A stretch of DNA of 64,000 nucleotides from Capitulum mitella (lineage: Eukaryota > Arthropoda > Thecostraca > Pollicipedomorpha > Pollicipedidae). A program made the position numbers and the translations under genes. The notes beneath the pieces were generated by a model. The model was given only the letters and a program-made list of their open reading frames with translations. It did no database searches and was not told the origin of the DNA. Below are positions 13,430 through 24,639 of this stretch, in pieces (position 1 is the first letter of the stretch; every line of letters begins with the position of its first letter). The stretch lies in assembly GCA_030062745.1 (NCBI GenBank), contig CP099841.1, positions 24,245,398-24,309,397 of the forward strand, in the 5' to 3' direction.

Positions 13430-13458
13430 GTGCGCTGTGGATGTCATCCACAGCGCAC
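13430..13458. repeat. Perfect 14 bp palindrome with 1-base centre
   Basis: Arms 13430-13443 and 13445-13458 (GTGCGCTGTGGATG and its exact complement) are separated by one T. It could be a protein-binding dyad, a cruciform-prone site or chance. No flanking target duplication was seen. Confidence 0.8.
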
Positions 13459-13770
13459 GAAAAAAGATTCACCGCCAAACATCTAGCTCTGGTCCACATC
13501 TCGTGTCCCTGATCTGACCTGGTACTGGTCTTGTAAGGTCCGCGGTTTCTCAACGGTACAGGCTCTGCTACCTAATCATGACCTTCTCCCGGATCCAGCT
13601 CCCGTAGGACCTCTGTGCCATGCTTGGAGTGTTTTGCTTCACACTCCACTCCCCACAGCCTCTCAACCACAAAGTTCACGATATTCCGCGCATTATCTTT
13701 TCATTTTTAGATTAAATACGAAACGCGAGATGCACAGCAGCACCACCAGCCTGCACTAAGTCATCTGTAC

Positions 13771-13911
13771 CTGACACTAGCACGCGTTCCACATATGCCT
13801 TGAAGTCAAACACTGTACGCAGAACTGCTGCGTCCGCTCCGATGGCAGCGTATTCTTCTTTCAGGACCTTCTTTTAGTTGAGTGCGGCTAGGAGCGTAGC
13901 CATGGCTTCAT
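13771..13911 (-). CDS. Candidate exon C of a minus-strand transcript (uncertain, in-frame stop)
   Basis: On the minus strand a pyrimidine-rich tract ending GTTTAG precedes 13911, and CAG|GTACAG follows 13771. In one frame the segment reads like ordinary protein: DEAMATLLAALN, a TAA stop, then KKVLKEEYAAIGADA and VLRTVFDFKAYVERVLVS. The frame stays open past the donor to a stop at 13712-13714. The frame and phase follow on from candidate exon B (one base carried over, two supplied). The internal TAA means this is a pseudogene, or the true acceptor is the AAAAG just after the TAA, or the call is wrong. No protein family is recognised. A strong start context (GAAGCCATGG) lies in the N-terminal part but yields only nine codons. 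Confidence 0.3.
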
Positions 13912-14314
13912 CTAAACGGGGAGACAAGAAATAGCATGTAAATGATCACAGATAAAAGACTGCGCGAATTACTTGTATAACCGAATTGTATAACGATTTA
14001 CTCCTTTTAACCATGAATAACGCATGCCAGCCAAAACTTATTATCAGCGATATACAGCCAGTCATTCGAATTCGTTGTCGTTCTCTCTTCAGGAAAACTG
14101 AAACCCACGATATCAGGCTATTTGACATCCGTATGCTCATCAGAACTAAACCAGTAAACTTATAAAGTGGAAAAATCCTTTTCGCAAAACATCTTTTTTA
14201 AAAACAGCCTTTTGAAAATTTGTTTTGTTAAAAAAGCTCACTTCTTGGGCGTCAACACGTCGATTACACGCCGAGTGTCAACGTGACAGACATTTTTCCA
14301 CGATAGCGACTTAC

Positions 14315-14370
14315 CAGTTAAGCTGACGAAGGCTGTGCATTGCACAAACATACCACTTTTATTTCCCACT
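14315..14370 (-). CDS. Candidate exon B of a minus-strand transcript
   Basis: A 56-base minus-strand segment lies between a good acceptor (GTTGTCTCAACAG, ending at 14371) and a good donor (CTG|GTAAGT, GT at 14313-14314). Only one of its three frames is open throughout, reading VGNKSGMFVQCTAFVSLT. That frame ends with one spare base, matching the two-base start of candidate exon C. The peptide is too short to assign a family. The small size and phase match are consistent with a real internal exon, but such patterns also arise by chance in 64 kb. Confidence 0.3.
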
Positions 14371-15405
14371 CTGTTGAGACAACATACACCTTTGTAATAT
14401 GTCATACGAAAGACAAAGGCATAGCAATGCATATAACAGCTGATCGATCAAACACGAAACTCACCAGGTTTGCATGCTGTTTTCTTGGTGATCATTTCCT
14501 GGCTATGCCTATAACTTTTGACCTACTCATGCGATTCCGTCAGAAATGGCACAGCTGAGTTCTACGTCCTTGATTGCCATACAAACTGTGCCAGCACAAA
14601 GCAAAAATGCAGGTTCCTGTTTCCAAGGCAATTTGAACTAAATCGTGACGTCACCAGTAGCGAATTGTGTGCGACCTTCAAATATTAACCAACTGAAATA
14701 GTATCCCTACATACCTTGTTCTTAAACCTATTGCCACATTTCTAGGCTGTGCTCGAATACAAGTCTCCGAACTTCGATCTGAATGGATTTTTACTGTTGC
14801 AATTTGAATTGAAAAAAAAACATGGAACTGGTATTCCAGACTTGGCAACAGACTGATCATCATGACGTGTGACAAGCACCATGAAATACGTTCTTTGGAG
14901 ACAAGCACGGGTTTCTTCCTGTCTTCTTCCTAGCTTTCTTCCTAGCTCAATGTCTACCGGGTGAGAAAAAACATTCAGCCGACATGGCAGAATTTTGTCA
15001 ACAGCATTCTAACACACTTAGAGAAAAGAGAAACATACTCCACTTATATACAAATTGAATATTTCGCACCAAATGCAACCTGCTTAAAGACACAAAATGG
15101 AAAGAGGTTGTTGATATCTCGTCGCAATCTGTCGTTCCAAACAGGCGCACCCAACGGGCGCCCGCCCCCTTGAAGAGAACATCTTTTTGCATTTTCGCCA
15201 CACAGAAAGCAAAATTTCGGCTTAACACGGCTTCTGACATTTCGGCTTAACAATGCATCAGTCAAGAAATCTCGTATTCGTAGATCCTCACCCTTGGGGA
15301 ACCCCTTGGCATAAGCATGAATTTCATGAGCTTGGATTGTAGGACGCCTACTCTCCCTCTACGAACGTTGGCTTTGTAATATTAATAACATAGCCGCGGA
15401 CTTAC

Positions 15406-15530
15406 CTGACCACAATCCTCCAGCACGCGTCGTTTGGCTTCGACACTCGACAGCCCGCGCGGTTGAAGTCGAGATGCGCTGATCGCTGGCCGAAAGTTAC
15501 CGCCCTGGTAGCTTTTGTTTCGTAATCGCC
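15406..15530 (-). CDS. Candidate first exon A of a minus-strand transcript, probably largely 5' UTR
   Basis: The minus strand has a strong donor, GGTCAG|GTAAGTC, with the exon ending at 15406. Upstream sequence is CpG-rich and adjoins a perfect NRF1-type motif, as expected of a short first exon next to a CpG promoter. The 5' boundary given is only the edge of that motif. In the frame that splices into exon B the exon is open (ending CWRIVVR) but has no ATG before an upstream stop, so translation would begin downstream or this exon is noncoding. Another frame (89 codons, 15382-15651) is open but does not splice in phase with exon B. Confidence 0.25.
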
Positions 15531-15534
15531 TGTC

Positions 15535-15546
15535 CGCGCATGCGCA
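15535..15546. promoter_or_regulatory. Perfect NRF1-type palindrome CGCGCATGCGCA
   Basis: It matches YGCGCATGCGCR exactly and sits 129 bases upstream of the strong minus-strand donor at 15406. NRF1-type motifs are typical of CpG promoters in animals; that this one acts here is inference. Confidence 0.45.
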
Positions 15547-15659
15547 TGTTGATGATCCGATAGGAATCTTGTTGATAGTCGCCAGAATGTCTATGGTATA
15601 TTGTCCAAGCGTACGCTGTCTGGGCAGATGGATCGTAGCAGAATAAAACATTGACTGTC

Positions 15660-16457
15660 AGTGAAGTGAACTACGTTCAGAAAGAGAAAGAAGTAATCCG
15701 AATACGGATTTTTGGAAGACAGCTCAATGTGGATAACAAATGGAGCTTTTGGGTCATACCTTTATCCATAGATAATCAAGAAGGTGTCTTTGTTTTTGCA
15801 GCTTGTAATCTGCCTGTTAACAGTTAGGGTTTCATTTTGTACTCCATTTATCTCTCAGAAATTCCACTTTATTAGTTTTATGAAGATTAGTGAAGGATTG
15901 ATCTGGCCAAAACCTATCATGTGTAACCAGCCTAAGACGTTTTTTTTCCTTTTCGTGAGCGCAAATTAGGGCCAAAAACATACCGTCTCTCCAGCGCATC
16001 CACCTCGTGTCGCAGGCATTCACAAAAGTAGTGAGAAAGCAATAACATATAGCGGCTTTCTGGCATTCTCATCTCTTGTTAATAACTTCAAATATTGGAG
16101 ATAATGGGTGGGAGGCTGATTACATCAAGAAAACCGCGTTGGGGAAAACAGGCCTGCGCCTGCGGCCAAAGCCTGTGTCTATGAAGGACAAATACAGCCA
16201 GCATACTCGGTTCCCTTAACGACATGAAAACTTTTTTGTACGCAATCGCATTATGTATTACACAGATAATTCCTAAAAAAGCATTTGTCAACCTCTAACT
16301 AGCCAACCTTTTACCGCCAGCAAATTTTTCCGCCGCAATTGCACCTCATAATTAATTCACGTTGTGCTGATGTTTGCACAGTTAGGTTGCCTTTGAATAC
16401 TTCTTTTTAGACTGGACATAATAAATACTTAACTAAACATTGTTTTTTTCTGTGAAG
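15660..16457. other. No feature recognised
   Basis: AT-rich sequence with short frames only and no repeat partner identified. Confidence 0.35.
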
Positions 16458-16567
16458 CCGAACGCGACTCAGTGAAAGACGAGGACGACAGCAGTCCTGG
16501 GAATACTCGGAGTACCCTTCTATCAGTTCGCATCCAAGTAATGGGTACCCGGAGACCTAATCCCACG
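16458..16567 (+). CDS. Candidate internal exon (plus strand)
   Basis: A T-rich tract (GTTTTTTTCTGTGAAG) gives an acceptor ending at 16457, and CACG|GTAAGTG gives a strong donor at 16568. The 110 bases between are open in one frame: two bases, then 36 codons ending exactly at the donor. The peptide has an acidic serine-rich start (SVKDEDDSSPGN) and a basic end (VMGTRRPNPT). A second frame is open for most of its length but stops just before the donor. No family is recognised and no neighbouring exon is apparent, so this is a splice-signal-based suggestion only. Confidence 0.3.
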
Positions 16568-17747
16568 GTAAGTGGATCTGGGAAACAGATGAGGCTCCCG
16601 CTGGAAGGGTCCCACAGAAATTGCGTCCGAATGAGGAAGAAAAGCTGCTGCAGGAAACGTTTTTTTCTGTTGGACAGCAGGTCGCGTCTCCTGCTTGGTA
16701 AGGCGATAGGTACCAGTAAGCTTGCAAATGATCATAAGCTCATGCCAAGCGCACCATGCATCTTTCGATGACGACATTCAAGTTACTGCGCTGTGCGGTG
16801 GAGTGCGACGAACATTATGCGGTTTTAGGCGGTTTCGTGAGCTTCGTGTGCATGTATAATTTTCCCTGAAGATATGTTATTGGGTCTTCGCATGTGATGT
16901 TGTTGAGTAGGACAAAGAACGTCAGATCTTCATTATTCGCCGGACATTTCCTGTAAATGACTACAGGGTTCGCGGTCAATGAGTAATTTATCAAGACTTT
17001 CGATTCTCATAGCCATTTCGCGTCTCGTTGCCTCACATCGTCTTGGCGGGGAACGGCAAAATGTCGCTACTATCCGCACGCAGAACAAGGATATTTTCGG
17101 TAGAGCAGCGCAGATGATTTTTGTCACAATCCGGTCCAATCCATTTCCGCTTCATTAATCCGCAACAAAGGGAAAAATCCATCCCGATCCGAACCGTTTG
17201 GTGAAATTGCTAATTTTCAAAAACAGTTATGTGAATCAAATGCTAAAAATTACAACAAGTCATTCTGTGTTACTTTTTAACGTCAGCACCGTGTAGGACC
17301 TATCTCCATTCACGCTTTAATGCAAAAATAACAGAATTTGAGTTGCAGACACAGTTTTGAGAGGAAACATATGCATTAAGATCTAGCAGAGCTTGGGGAA
17401 GCAAAGAAAAAACATATCAACAAAGTTTGCAATATATATTTAAGCCGTATCGATAAAGGAAGAGTGAATTGGCACATCTGGTAGTTTGACGCCTTGTCTA
17501 TTTACAAAAACCATGATGACTATTTCCTAGAACGTATCCAGAATGGGATTATACGAACTGCACACGGTACAGAACTAATGAGTTCCATTCATCAGCCTAC
17601 GGCATTCTTAGTAAAAAAAATCATTCACCCACCAATGTTGAATATAAAGTGCCAGATGCAGTATTTGATTCTTCATGTTATCGCCGCAATACCTGTTAAT
17701 CTACTCAGTCCCTCAAAGATACAACGGTGACAATGTTATTGCCGACC
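16568..17747. other. No feature recognised
   Basis: AT-rich; a 78-codon plus frame (17494-17730) has no recognisable family and is probably chance. Confidence 0.35.
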
Positions 17748-17882
17748 ATGGGCGTAGGAATGGGTGAGGGAGAGACGAGGGACAGGTGCCGGGCCTTCCA
17801 CACTTTTTGGGAAATTTTACGTTAGCTCTATGGGAAAAATATATTTTCCCGCACCTTTTTCTGCAGGCGTCTGCGCTCCTGT
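17748..17882 (+). mobile_element. Short MITE, GGCGTAGGA family, copy 1
   Basis: It starts at GGGCGTAGGAATGGG and runs through CACTTTTTGGGAAA and AGCTCTATGGGAAAA. The same landmarks occur in reverse orientation at 30987-31110. The far end (TCTGCGCTCCTG) is a weak inverted match. Target duplications are not clear. Confidence 0.6.
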
Positions 17883-18464
17883 TGTCGATGCAAACAACTT
17901 TGTTTTTCCTCGCCATGATCGTCTTCTACGAAATGGCTTTCATCATTTGTATGATCATTTTAGAGTGGATATTTCAACTTCATTTACGTGCTATTTTTCG
18001 GATAATTTTTAACATTTAGGTAACTTATTTTCTATCGTAAGGAAAATTTTTCAAAGGACATTGCCGAAGTAAAGGAAGTTTTCTTATAAAGTTTTGTTTC
18101 ATGACATAACCGTAGAAAAAAGTAGCTGGGAACCTGCGCCTCAAAATTGTAACAGCTTTTGTATGAATGGTGGTAGGAGACAAGTAAGAAGCATCATGGC
18201 TGTGGCTGTACCAGAGCTGTAAATCATCTTGGTTGCATTAGTATATTGAGTTTAATGTATATAGGCATGCTTGTATGTATGTATGCATATGCATGCTTAA
18301 AGATGGTGTAAAAGCTGTTTCATGTGATGACATAAATTTCGTGTGATCTGTTTCAACTCTATGGTTTAAATAAAGTGAAACGGTGGACATCAGCATTTTG
18401 CTTGTACTTCAGTGAGAGGCTCAACTAAAGTCACGAACCCGAATAATGTGTTCCTCTAGCTTAA
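17883..18464. other. No gene; short TATG-type simple repeat
   Basis: AT-rich sequence with a TGTATGTATGTATGCA-type tract at about 18270-18297. Confidence 0.5.
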
Positions 18465-19599
18465 CCCTCGCCCAGCCGGAGGCTGAAATCCACCCCCCTC
18501 CCTGTACGGTTTTCCGAGCGTAGCATAAAATTTTTTGCAACACTTTTCTCTTATCTATTTTGCGCCCCGTGGGAGAATTTTTAGTTTCAGAGAGGTTAGG
18601 TCATTTACCGAGGCCAGGTCAAAGATGTCAACGCCAGAAAAGTTGTAGTCCTAATAACTTTTTTGGGCTCGACAGAGCTGTGTGAAACGTGCAGGAGGAA
18701 CAGAATGTAATAAACGTAACAACCTGTATATCTCAGATGTTTCGAAAATAGAAGGTCAATGGCCTCATGTCAGATCACTTTTGAACAATTTTTTATACTT
18801 AGCTTAAATTTCAACGAATTTTTGCGGGGTTTTCATGTTCAGATAATGTCTAAATGATGCCTAATAACATATGCTACCATTATATTACCAAAATACGCAT
18901 GACCTTGACTCAGGTCATGACCTTAATATGGGTAGGATTTGTTGCTTGCAACATACAGTTTCCATGAAACCAAAACTGCCTGCCTAAAAACAATAATATA
19001 TTGCTTTCTAGGGCAAAAATAGAAGATGAAATCAAATTCGGCCCGAAAATAAGCCTATCTAAGACCGCCGGAGGTCATCATAGGTTAGAGACCCATGATC
19101 ATGTCACTCGATCCAGGTTGAGCTTTAGGGCGGTGACAAATGCTTATCAAGTGTTTTACCATGTTAAGGGCATCATCTATAATCCAAGTTGTTACCAAAA
19201 CCATCGGCTAGGGCGAAGTGTCATGCATCATAATAGCGCCACAAACATGTGTGAAATTAGGTCGTGGTTTGACAGTTGGGCTATTCGCGCTATGGTGTTG
19301 TGAATAAATGTGGATGTGGATATGTTATGGATGTTGTGAATGTGAATGTGTTGAAATGTTCGGCGCATTAATAATCATCTTAGTGTTTCACCAAAATGAA
19401 AATCACAACGTCAACTTCCATTCTGGTCTCATTTCCACTCTAGCTCGGCCTGACCTAGCATAATCTCCGATTAACTCAATGTTGACCCAAGTTTAGAAAA
19501 TTTGTGCTCATTCGACTCGCCATGATGAGTTTTCTTCTGTGCGGCGTACAGAATCTGAGATCCTGCGGGGAAGATATCTCCCTCCGGCCGGGCGAAGGG
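18465..19599. mobile_element. TTAA-type non-autonomous element related to family A
   Basis: The left end follows TTAA (18461-18464) and reads CCCTCGCCCAGCCGGAGG. The right end is its inverted repeat with one extra base and one substitution (CCCTTCGCCCGGCCGGAGG when reversed), ending at 19599. The right TTAA has decayed to ATTT. Behind the left end, a CACTTTTC..CTATTTTGCG..CCGTG block matches the same position in 42929-44147. It has AGGTCA-type hexamers and no transposase. Confidence 0.7.
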
Positions 19600-20693
19600 A
19601 TTTGAAATTTCAGGCGTCTGTTAGTACTTATTACATCATTTTTACATATTGTAACAAAATCTCACAATCAGGTTATATAAGGCCGCTGATCTGTTTGAAC
19701 CTTAGACAAGGCATGTCAAAAAAATCTAAACGTCCGCCAGTGGTTCTGAAAAAGAGACACTGAAACGCGGCAAACGATTTTCTTGCCCCGAATCATTCCC
19801 TACAAAATGCATATTCCCAGTTTTTTGGAAAATTGTTTTACCAGACCTCAGGTTAACCATAATGAGGCAATGTTTTTGGTCTTCCTTCCAGAAATAAGAG
19901 AAGACATTTTTGGATCAAAAGAGAAACGAATCATCTGATAGTCTTTTTTGTGTGGTGCAACATACCGTTTTTCAGGGGTCAGTGACCTGACGTCAGGTAA
20001 GTTAGTTACAAAATGGAATATACGACGAAATGGGTGTGAAATGCGTTTGATATTCCATTCTGGTGGGGCATGATTGGTGTAGATTTCAATTTATGTTTGT
20101 GGAGACTTTCAAATGTCATGACCTTATGTGGCACCACATGACCTCATGTCATTTTAAAGTTTACCTGCCACTCATGACGCCGTATCATTTTATGAGATGT
20201 TTTAAGACAACGTATAGAGTTGGTTTCGCGTATTACTTTCATTTGTTTTGAGATGCAAACCATTATTCTTTTCACGTAGGCCGACCTAGCATGAGTGTCT
20301 TGACCATATGAGCTCTTATTTTAGTGATTTTAAACTGTTTTTTTTTATGAGCCCAGACGCATTTCAATCCTTCGTTTTGCTCCAGGGTACCGTGATTTTT
20401 CGGACGGGACAGTCACATTTTGCTTGCTATCGTCCTTGACCCGACCCGATCTGACCTCTCCTTGAACTCCATGCTACTAAAAAAGAAAAGAAACATTAGC
20501 GAGCCAATGACGTTTCGAAACTGTGCTGAATTGTCCATTGCAAATGCATTCTGAAACACATGAATTGAACAATATTTATACGCTCTTATGTTCCTACTGA
20601 TATTGATATTTGGCTTGTGACATGCTACATGATTATCATCATACACTAATATATGGCATATTCACAAATTTCCGAGACGACAGTTTAGATTGT
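19600..20693. repeat. AGGTCA-rich sequence, probably old transposon, boundaries unknown
   Basis: It contains CCTGACGTCAGG, TGTCATGACC and paired TGACCT words similar to those inside the TTAA elements on either side. A local inverted repeat, TGTGG-CA-CCACA, lies near 20129-20140. I could not pair termini. Confidence 0.35.
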
Positions 20694-21314
20694 TTAAGTC
20701 GGCACCGCCTGGCGTGTTTTTTTTTTTAACACGGGACCGCTTGAGGTGTGTCAAAAAGGCACCTTCCTGCTATCTCAGGATCTAACCGTCGGATTTGAAC
20801 CGGTCTACCACCAGTCGGTAGCCCTGAGTCTTGCGATTCGGAAAATGCTATGTGAGCTCTGGTCACGTGACCGATGACGTCACAGGTCGCGTAAAACGCA
20901 TATCACCACCTCGGAAAAACTGGCATCGGCTTGAACCTCATGTCATCGGTAGTAGTGGTCTTAGAGCCTTCAGTTGGATATCAAACGAAAGGTCACAATT
21001 TCCTGCATCAAATGCACGCCAAATGTTAAAAAATGCCAGGTCAACGTCAGCCTAGGCCAGGCCAAAAAATGGTATTACTTTACATGCCAAAGATTGATAC
21101 TTACTCGGAGCCCTTTTGATTTAAGCGACAAAAAGAATGAAAGTGAAACCTTCTTATGACCAGTTTTACATTGTATGAGTTTCATCCAGCCAAGGTCAGT
21201 CTAGGTCAGATCAGATAAGGCTACATTGCTCTTCCTGACAAAGAGCAAACATTGCTCGCTGTGATTCTTAACTGCGTCAAGTACAGAACTGAAATGGCGT
21301 GTCGTGATAATTAA

Positions 21315-22590
21315 CCCGCGTACTGGAAGGGGGTCTAAAGGGACCCTTTAATCTCGGAAACGGAAAGAGTCAAATATATGACAGTTTTGAACATGGTAGG
21401 GTCGTAACGATTTACATTGTGTGCAATTTTTATGACCCTAGGCCTATATTTTCAAGGTCAAATGGGGTCGAAAAGGTCAACTTTGGACACTTTCTCGGCC
21501 CGTACAGGTCATTCCGTACAACTTTTCGAACGAAACGGGAAAAGGGTGTTTGTTTAAGCGTTAAAACGTGTCATACGCCGACTTCTATTCATTTGACGTC
21601 TTGACTGACAATTTGGGGCCGAGGTCATGTCAAGTCATTGGCCTATGGCGCCATTTTTTTATTTTTTTGCAAATCAAATTCCGAGCAACAAGGAATAGCT
21701 TGAGTGTAAATGAGTGTGCTAAATCTTTTGGTGTATTTTCAGTGAAGGTAACCATCATCGGTACATTTGTTCACTTCCAGCGTTTATATCTATGTATGTA
21801 TGTATATGTGAATATGTAAATACATATCACTATCAACGTGCCAAACGTATTTTTAGCAGGGCCTTTGGATGCATATTCATACAAATTGACATATTGCAAA
21901 GCAGATCTGGATCAGGTCACAAAATAGGTACCCTTGACCCTTGATGACCTTGACCTGTACTGACTCTGGTATATATAAGCGTATCCATGTGTGCACACGT
22001 TTTTTAGGGTATTTGAATGCATATTTCATACAAATCGGCATGTCGCTAAGCAAATCTGGACCAGGTCACAAATATTTCATCTTGACCTTTGATGACCTTG
22101 GCTTTGATTGACCCTGGTATATGTGAGCATATCAGTGTGCGCACACGTAGTCTTATTGCGTCCCTGAATGCGTATTTCATACAAACCGGGATGTTGCAAA
22201 GCAAATCTAGATCAGGTCGCAAGCTGGTTGACCTGAACTTTGATGGTCTTGACCCTTGTTGACCCCGGTTTTGGTCTTAGTGCATCTATCACTTATCCCC
22301 GAATGACGTCGCCTGACTGTATTCAAGCGGTAATCTTAGGTGCAACGCCAGTCCTTCCGCAAAGTTCAAATTTGTTAGCGACAACCGTTATTTTCGTTGT
22401 GTTTGCTTGAATTCAGATGCTTGAAAGTTCAAAAATTTCCGGCCGGTTTTCGGTTTTTATGTCAATCGACGAGTTATTCAATTGTTATAAATGCCACAAA
22501 GTAGCAGCAGCTATTTCCGATCCGTTCTCAAGATTTTCAAAAAAAAAACAGGTGGGGGAGGCACAAAAAGAACCGCTTCCAGTGCGCATG
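21315..22590. mobile_element. TTAA-type element nested inside family 1 copy 2
   Basis: Left TTAA 21311-21314 is followed by CCCGCGTACTGGAAGGGGG. The right end, reversed, reads CATGCGCACTGGAAGCGG and is followed by TTAA 22591-22594. Copies 1 and 3 of family 1 run continuously across this point, and copy 3 has a single TTAA there. The insert and its duplication are therefore directly visible. It contains a roughly 150 bp tandem array and no transposase. Confidence 0.88.
21871..22300 (+). repeat. Tandem array of about 150 bp units, nearly three copies
   Basis: Units start at 21871, 22019 and 22170, each with GCATATTTCATACAAA, then GCAAATCTGGATCAGGTC, then a block of TGACCTTGACC-type hexamers, then GTGTGCACACGT. 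Each unit carries several AGGTCA half-sites in both orientations. Confidence 0.85.
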
Positions 22591-23730
22591 TTAAACAAGA
22601 TCTGTCTGCTCTTTGACAGGTCAAGGTCAAGCCAGGTCAGGACAAACAGTCATTTCTTTCTGGCTAGGAACAATAATTGGTCTCTGCTACTACTGAACGA
22701 TCTTCCACGGACATTGTTGTATTTCATTTCGTTTTGACAGCTACCTATGAAGCGACCTGGCCTGATATGACGTCACGTTGCCTTTGGTGAACTTTGCTAA
22801 GAAGCGCATATTAATTCACTTGTCTGACTTGAACGATGGGGACAGTCAGCGGCAACAACTTCTATCAACCACAATGCGAATCAATCCAATTGCCATCATG
22901 CATGTGACCTAGCATGACCTCTTATGTTGACATGCCACGACTGTATATCCTTTTGGGAACCGTTTCCTATGCAAGGTCAAATAATCCATGCATTATATTC
23001 ACAAATATTATAAAAAACAAAGCATGTCCGCGCCACCGCCTGCACAGGCAAAAATAAACATGCAAGGGTTTACTTATGACGTCATATCTACGTGACCTGA
23101 CCTAGCATGAAAATGGTTTTGGTGTCAAAATATGTAGAACTGATTCATGAACAGGTACTGAAAATTTGGTTGGGCTAATGGTTAAGTTTATTAAGTTAAG
23201 ATAATTAAGTTCAGTTGATTAAGTTATTCAGTTTGGTCCCATTCCTAATTTTAGTTATATTTATTTTATTTTTATCTGCTATACTATTCTATCTATATCT
23301 GTTATGCTATTCCAATTTAGTTCTATTTCCAATTTTATATTCTAAGTTCTAACTGTCCAGAAAATATTCAAGAAAAACGGAGGGGTTTCCCTATTTGACA
23401 CCCCCAGGCGGTGCCGGGTTAATGTTCTGTCCACTGCAATTCACCGTTACCTTATGTTATATTATTGGTGGTTGAACACATACCATGCCCCACATTCCTT
23501 TTCTCCTGCAGTTGTGAAATTTTGGCTGTGTGTAAGAGCTACTACTAAGCAAAACCTGATCTGCAGTTGCATTTTTTATACAAATACGGCGCAATTTTTA
23601 TATTTTCAATCCAATTTTTGCGACGAGAATTTTTTACTTCAATGGTAATCCATATTCGCTCCGTATCTGCATATCTATTCAAAAATGTATCCAATCTGTC
23701 CAGTTATCCAGCCCTTCTGGATATTCGTAA

Positions 23731-23803
23731 GGATATCCAACCCGTGTTATGCTTCAATGTTCAGTCGCAAGGTGACTCTTATAACCACTACACTACGTCA
23801 CCC
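23731..23803 (-). repeat. tRNA-derived sequence, probably SINE head
   Basis: On the minus strand, GGGTGACGTAGTGTAGTGG places a pol III A-box-like TAGTGTAGTGG about 8 bases from the start. GGGTTGGATATCC about 50 bases later resembles a B box with one extra base. The stems do not form a clean cloverleaf, so a tRNA-derived SINE or tRNA pseudogene fits better than an active tRNA gene. Confidence 0.45.
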
Positions 23804-24491
23804 GCTAAAAACTCGACGTGTTTGCATGAAACCGCTAGTTGTGGTATAAGCCAAATACGCAAGTCCTTGGCCGTGCTAACATTTTATACCCAAACAAGAA
23901 AACCAAAAAATTTCCTGGTTGGTTCAATACACGGTCGTCATCTGTTACGAGCTGTGTGATGGGCACTACATCAAAGGAGATGCTGTGATGGTTAGGCACG
24001 AAAGGCTGTTTATCATACCATAATGAAGAGCCGAGTACAAGCTAAATGAGATGCGACATCTGAATTATTCTTTTCCAGAGTTCAGGGCTGTTTTCAGGGT
24101 TTTTCGGAGTCCAGAGCGCTCAACCGGTGATTGCAATTCGATAAGTAACAAAAGCTTTGTGTCCTACACAGGCATTTTGGTTTCTTCTTCATCTCAACTA
24201 TGTCGGAAACTAGTCAAGAGAAACACATTAACCACAGCCGACAGCAGATAATGCGGGACAAAAGAAATGGGAAAGGGGAAAAGTTGGACAACTCTCTCCG
24301 ACACCACAACTATTCTTTGAGAACTTTTTGCTGGGACGAGACTGTTTTCGCGCGTTGTCCAAATTGCACCGAGCAGAGAGGTCATTTACTCCTGCAGCAC
24401 GCTGAAAACGCGCGGCCCTGGGGTGCCTGGATATTCGGTGGCGGAGAACTTTCCAAACGCCCCAGTACCAACCAAACATGACGGATCGAGG
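23804..24491. other. No feature recognised
   Basis: Short frames only. Nothing I can assign between the tRNA-like piece and the MITE. Confidence 0.3.
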
Positions 24492-24635
24492 CATGGCTGA
24501 CGATCCCGGAGGGAGAGGTCCCGACACCCATTCAGGGACTTTACCACAAGCCCTATGGCAGTGACTGGAAAGAAACGGTCTGAAATTCTGCGCGGACTCC
24601 CTCCCCCCAATAATTTTCGGAGATCTCCAGCCATG
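24492..24635. mobile_element. MITE, second copy of the family at 486-640
   Basis: It starts CATGGCTGACGATC and ends GATCTCCAGCCATG (inverted). The shared interior block GAAACGGTCTGAAAT is followed by GCGGACTCCCTCC, and then by TTTTCGGAGATC, as in 486-640. The flanking 8-mers no longer match well, so the duplication has decayed. Confidence 0.7.
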
Positions 24636-24639
24636 GACT

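Larger units (their letters stand above)
20698..23418 (+). mobile_element. TTAA-type non-autonomous transposon, family 1, copy 2 (interrupted)
   Basis: It is flanked by TTAA at 20694-20697 and at 23419-23422. The 5' end reads GTCGGCACCGCCTGGCG; the 3' end reads CCAGGCGGTGCCGGG, its inverted complement apart from the first two bases. A second copy of the terminal motif (GGGACCGCTTGAGGTG) lies about 40 bases in from the 5' end. Internal sequence matches copies 1 and 3. A 1.28 kb TTAA element is nested at 21315-22590, so the original element was about 1.44 kb. It has no transposase frame. CRE octamers lie at 20875-20882 and 23077-23084. Confidence 0.88.

Noticed and set aside
21793-21830. Possible regulatory TATG tract
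   Set aside because: A short simple-sequence run inside the nested transposon; no reason to assign function.
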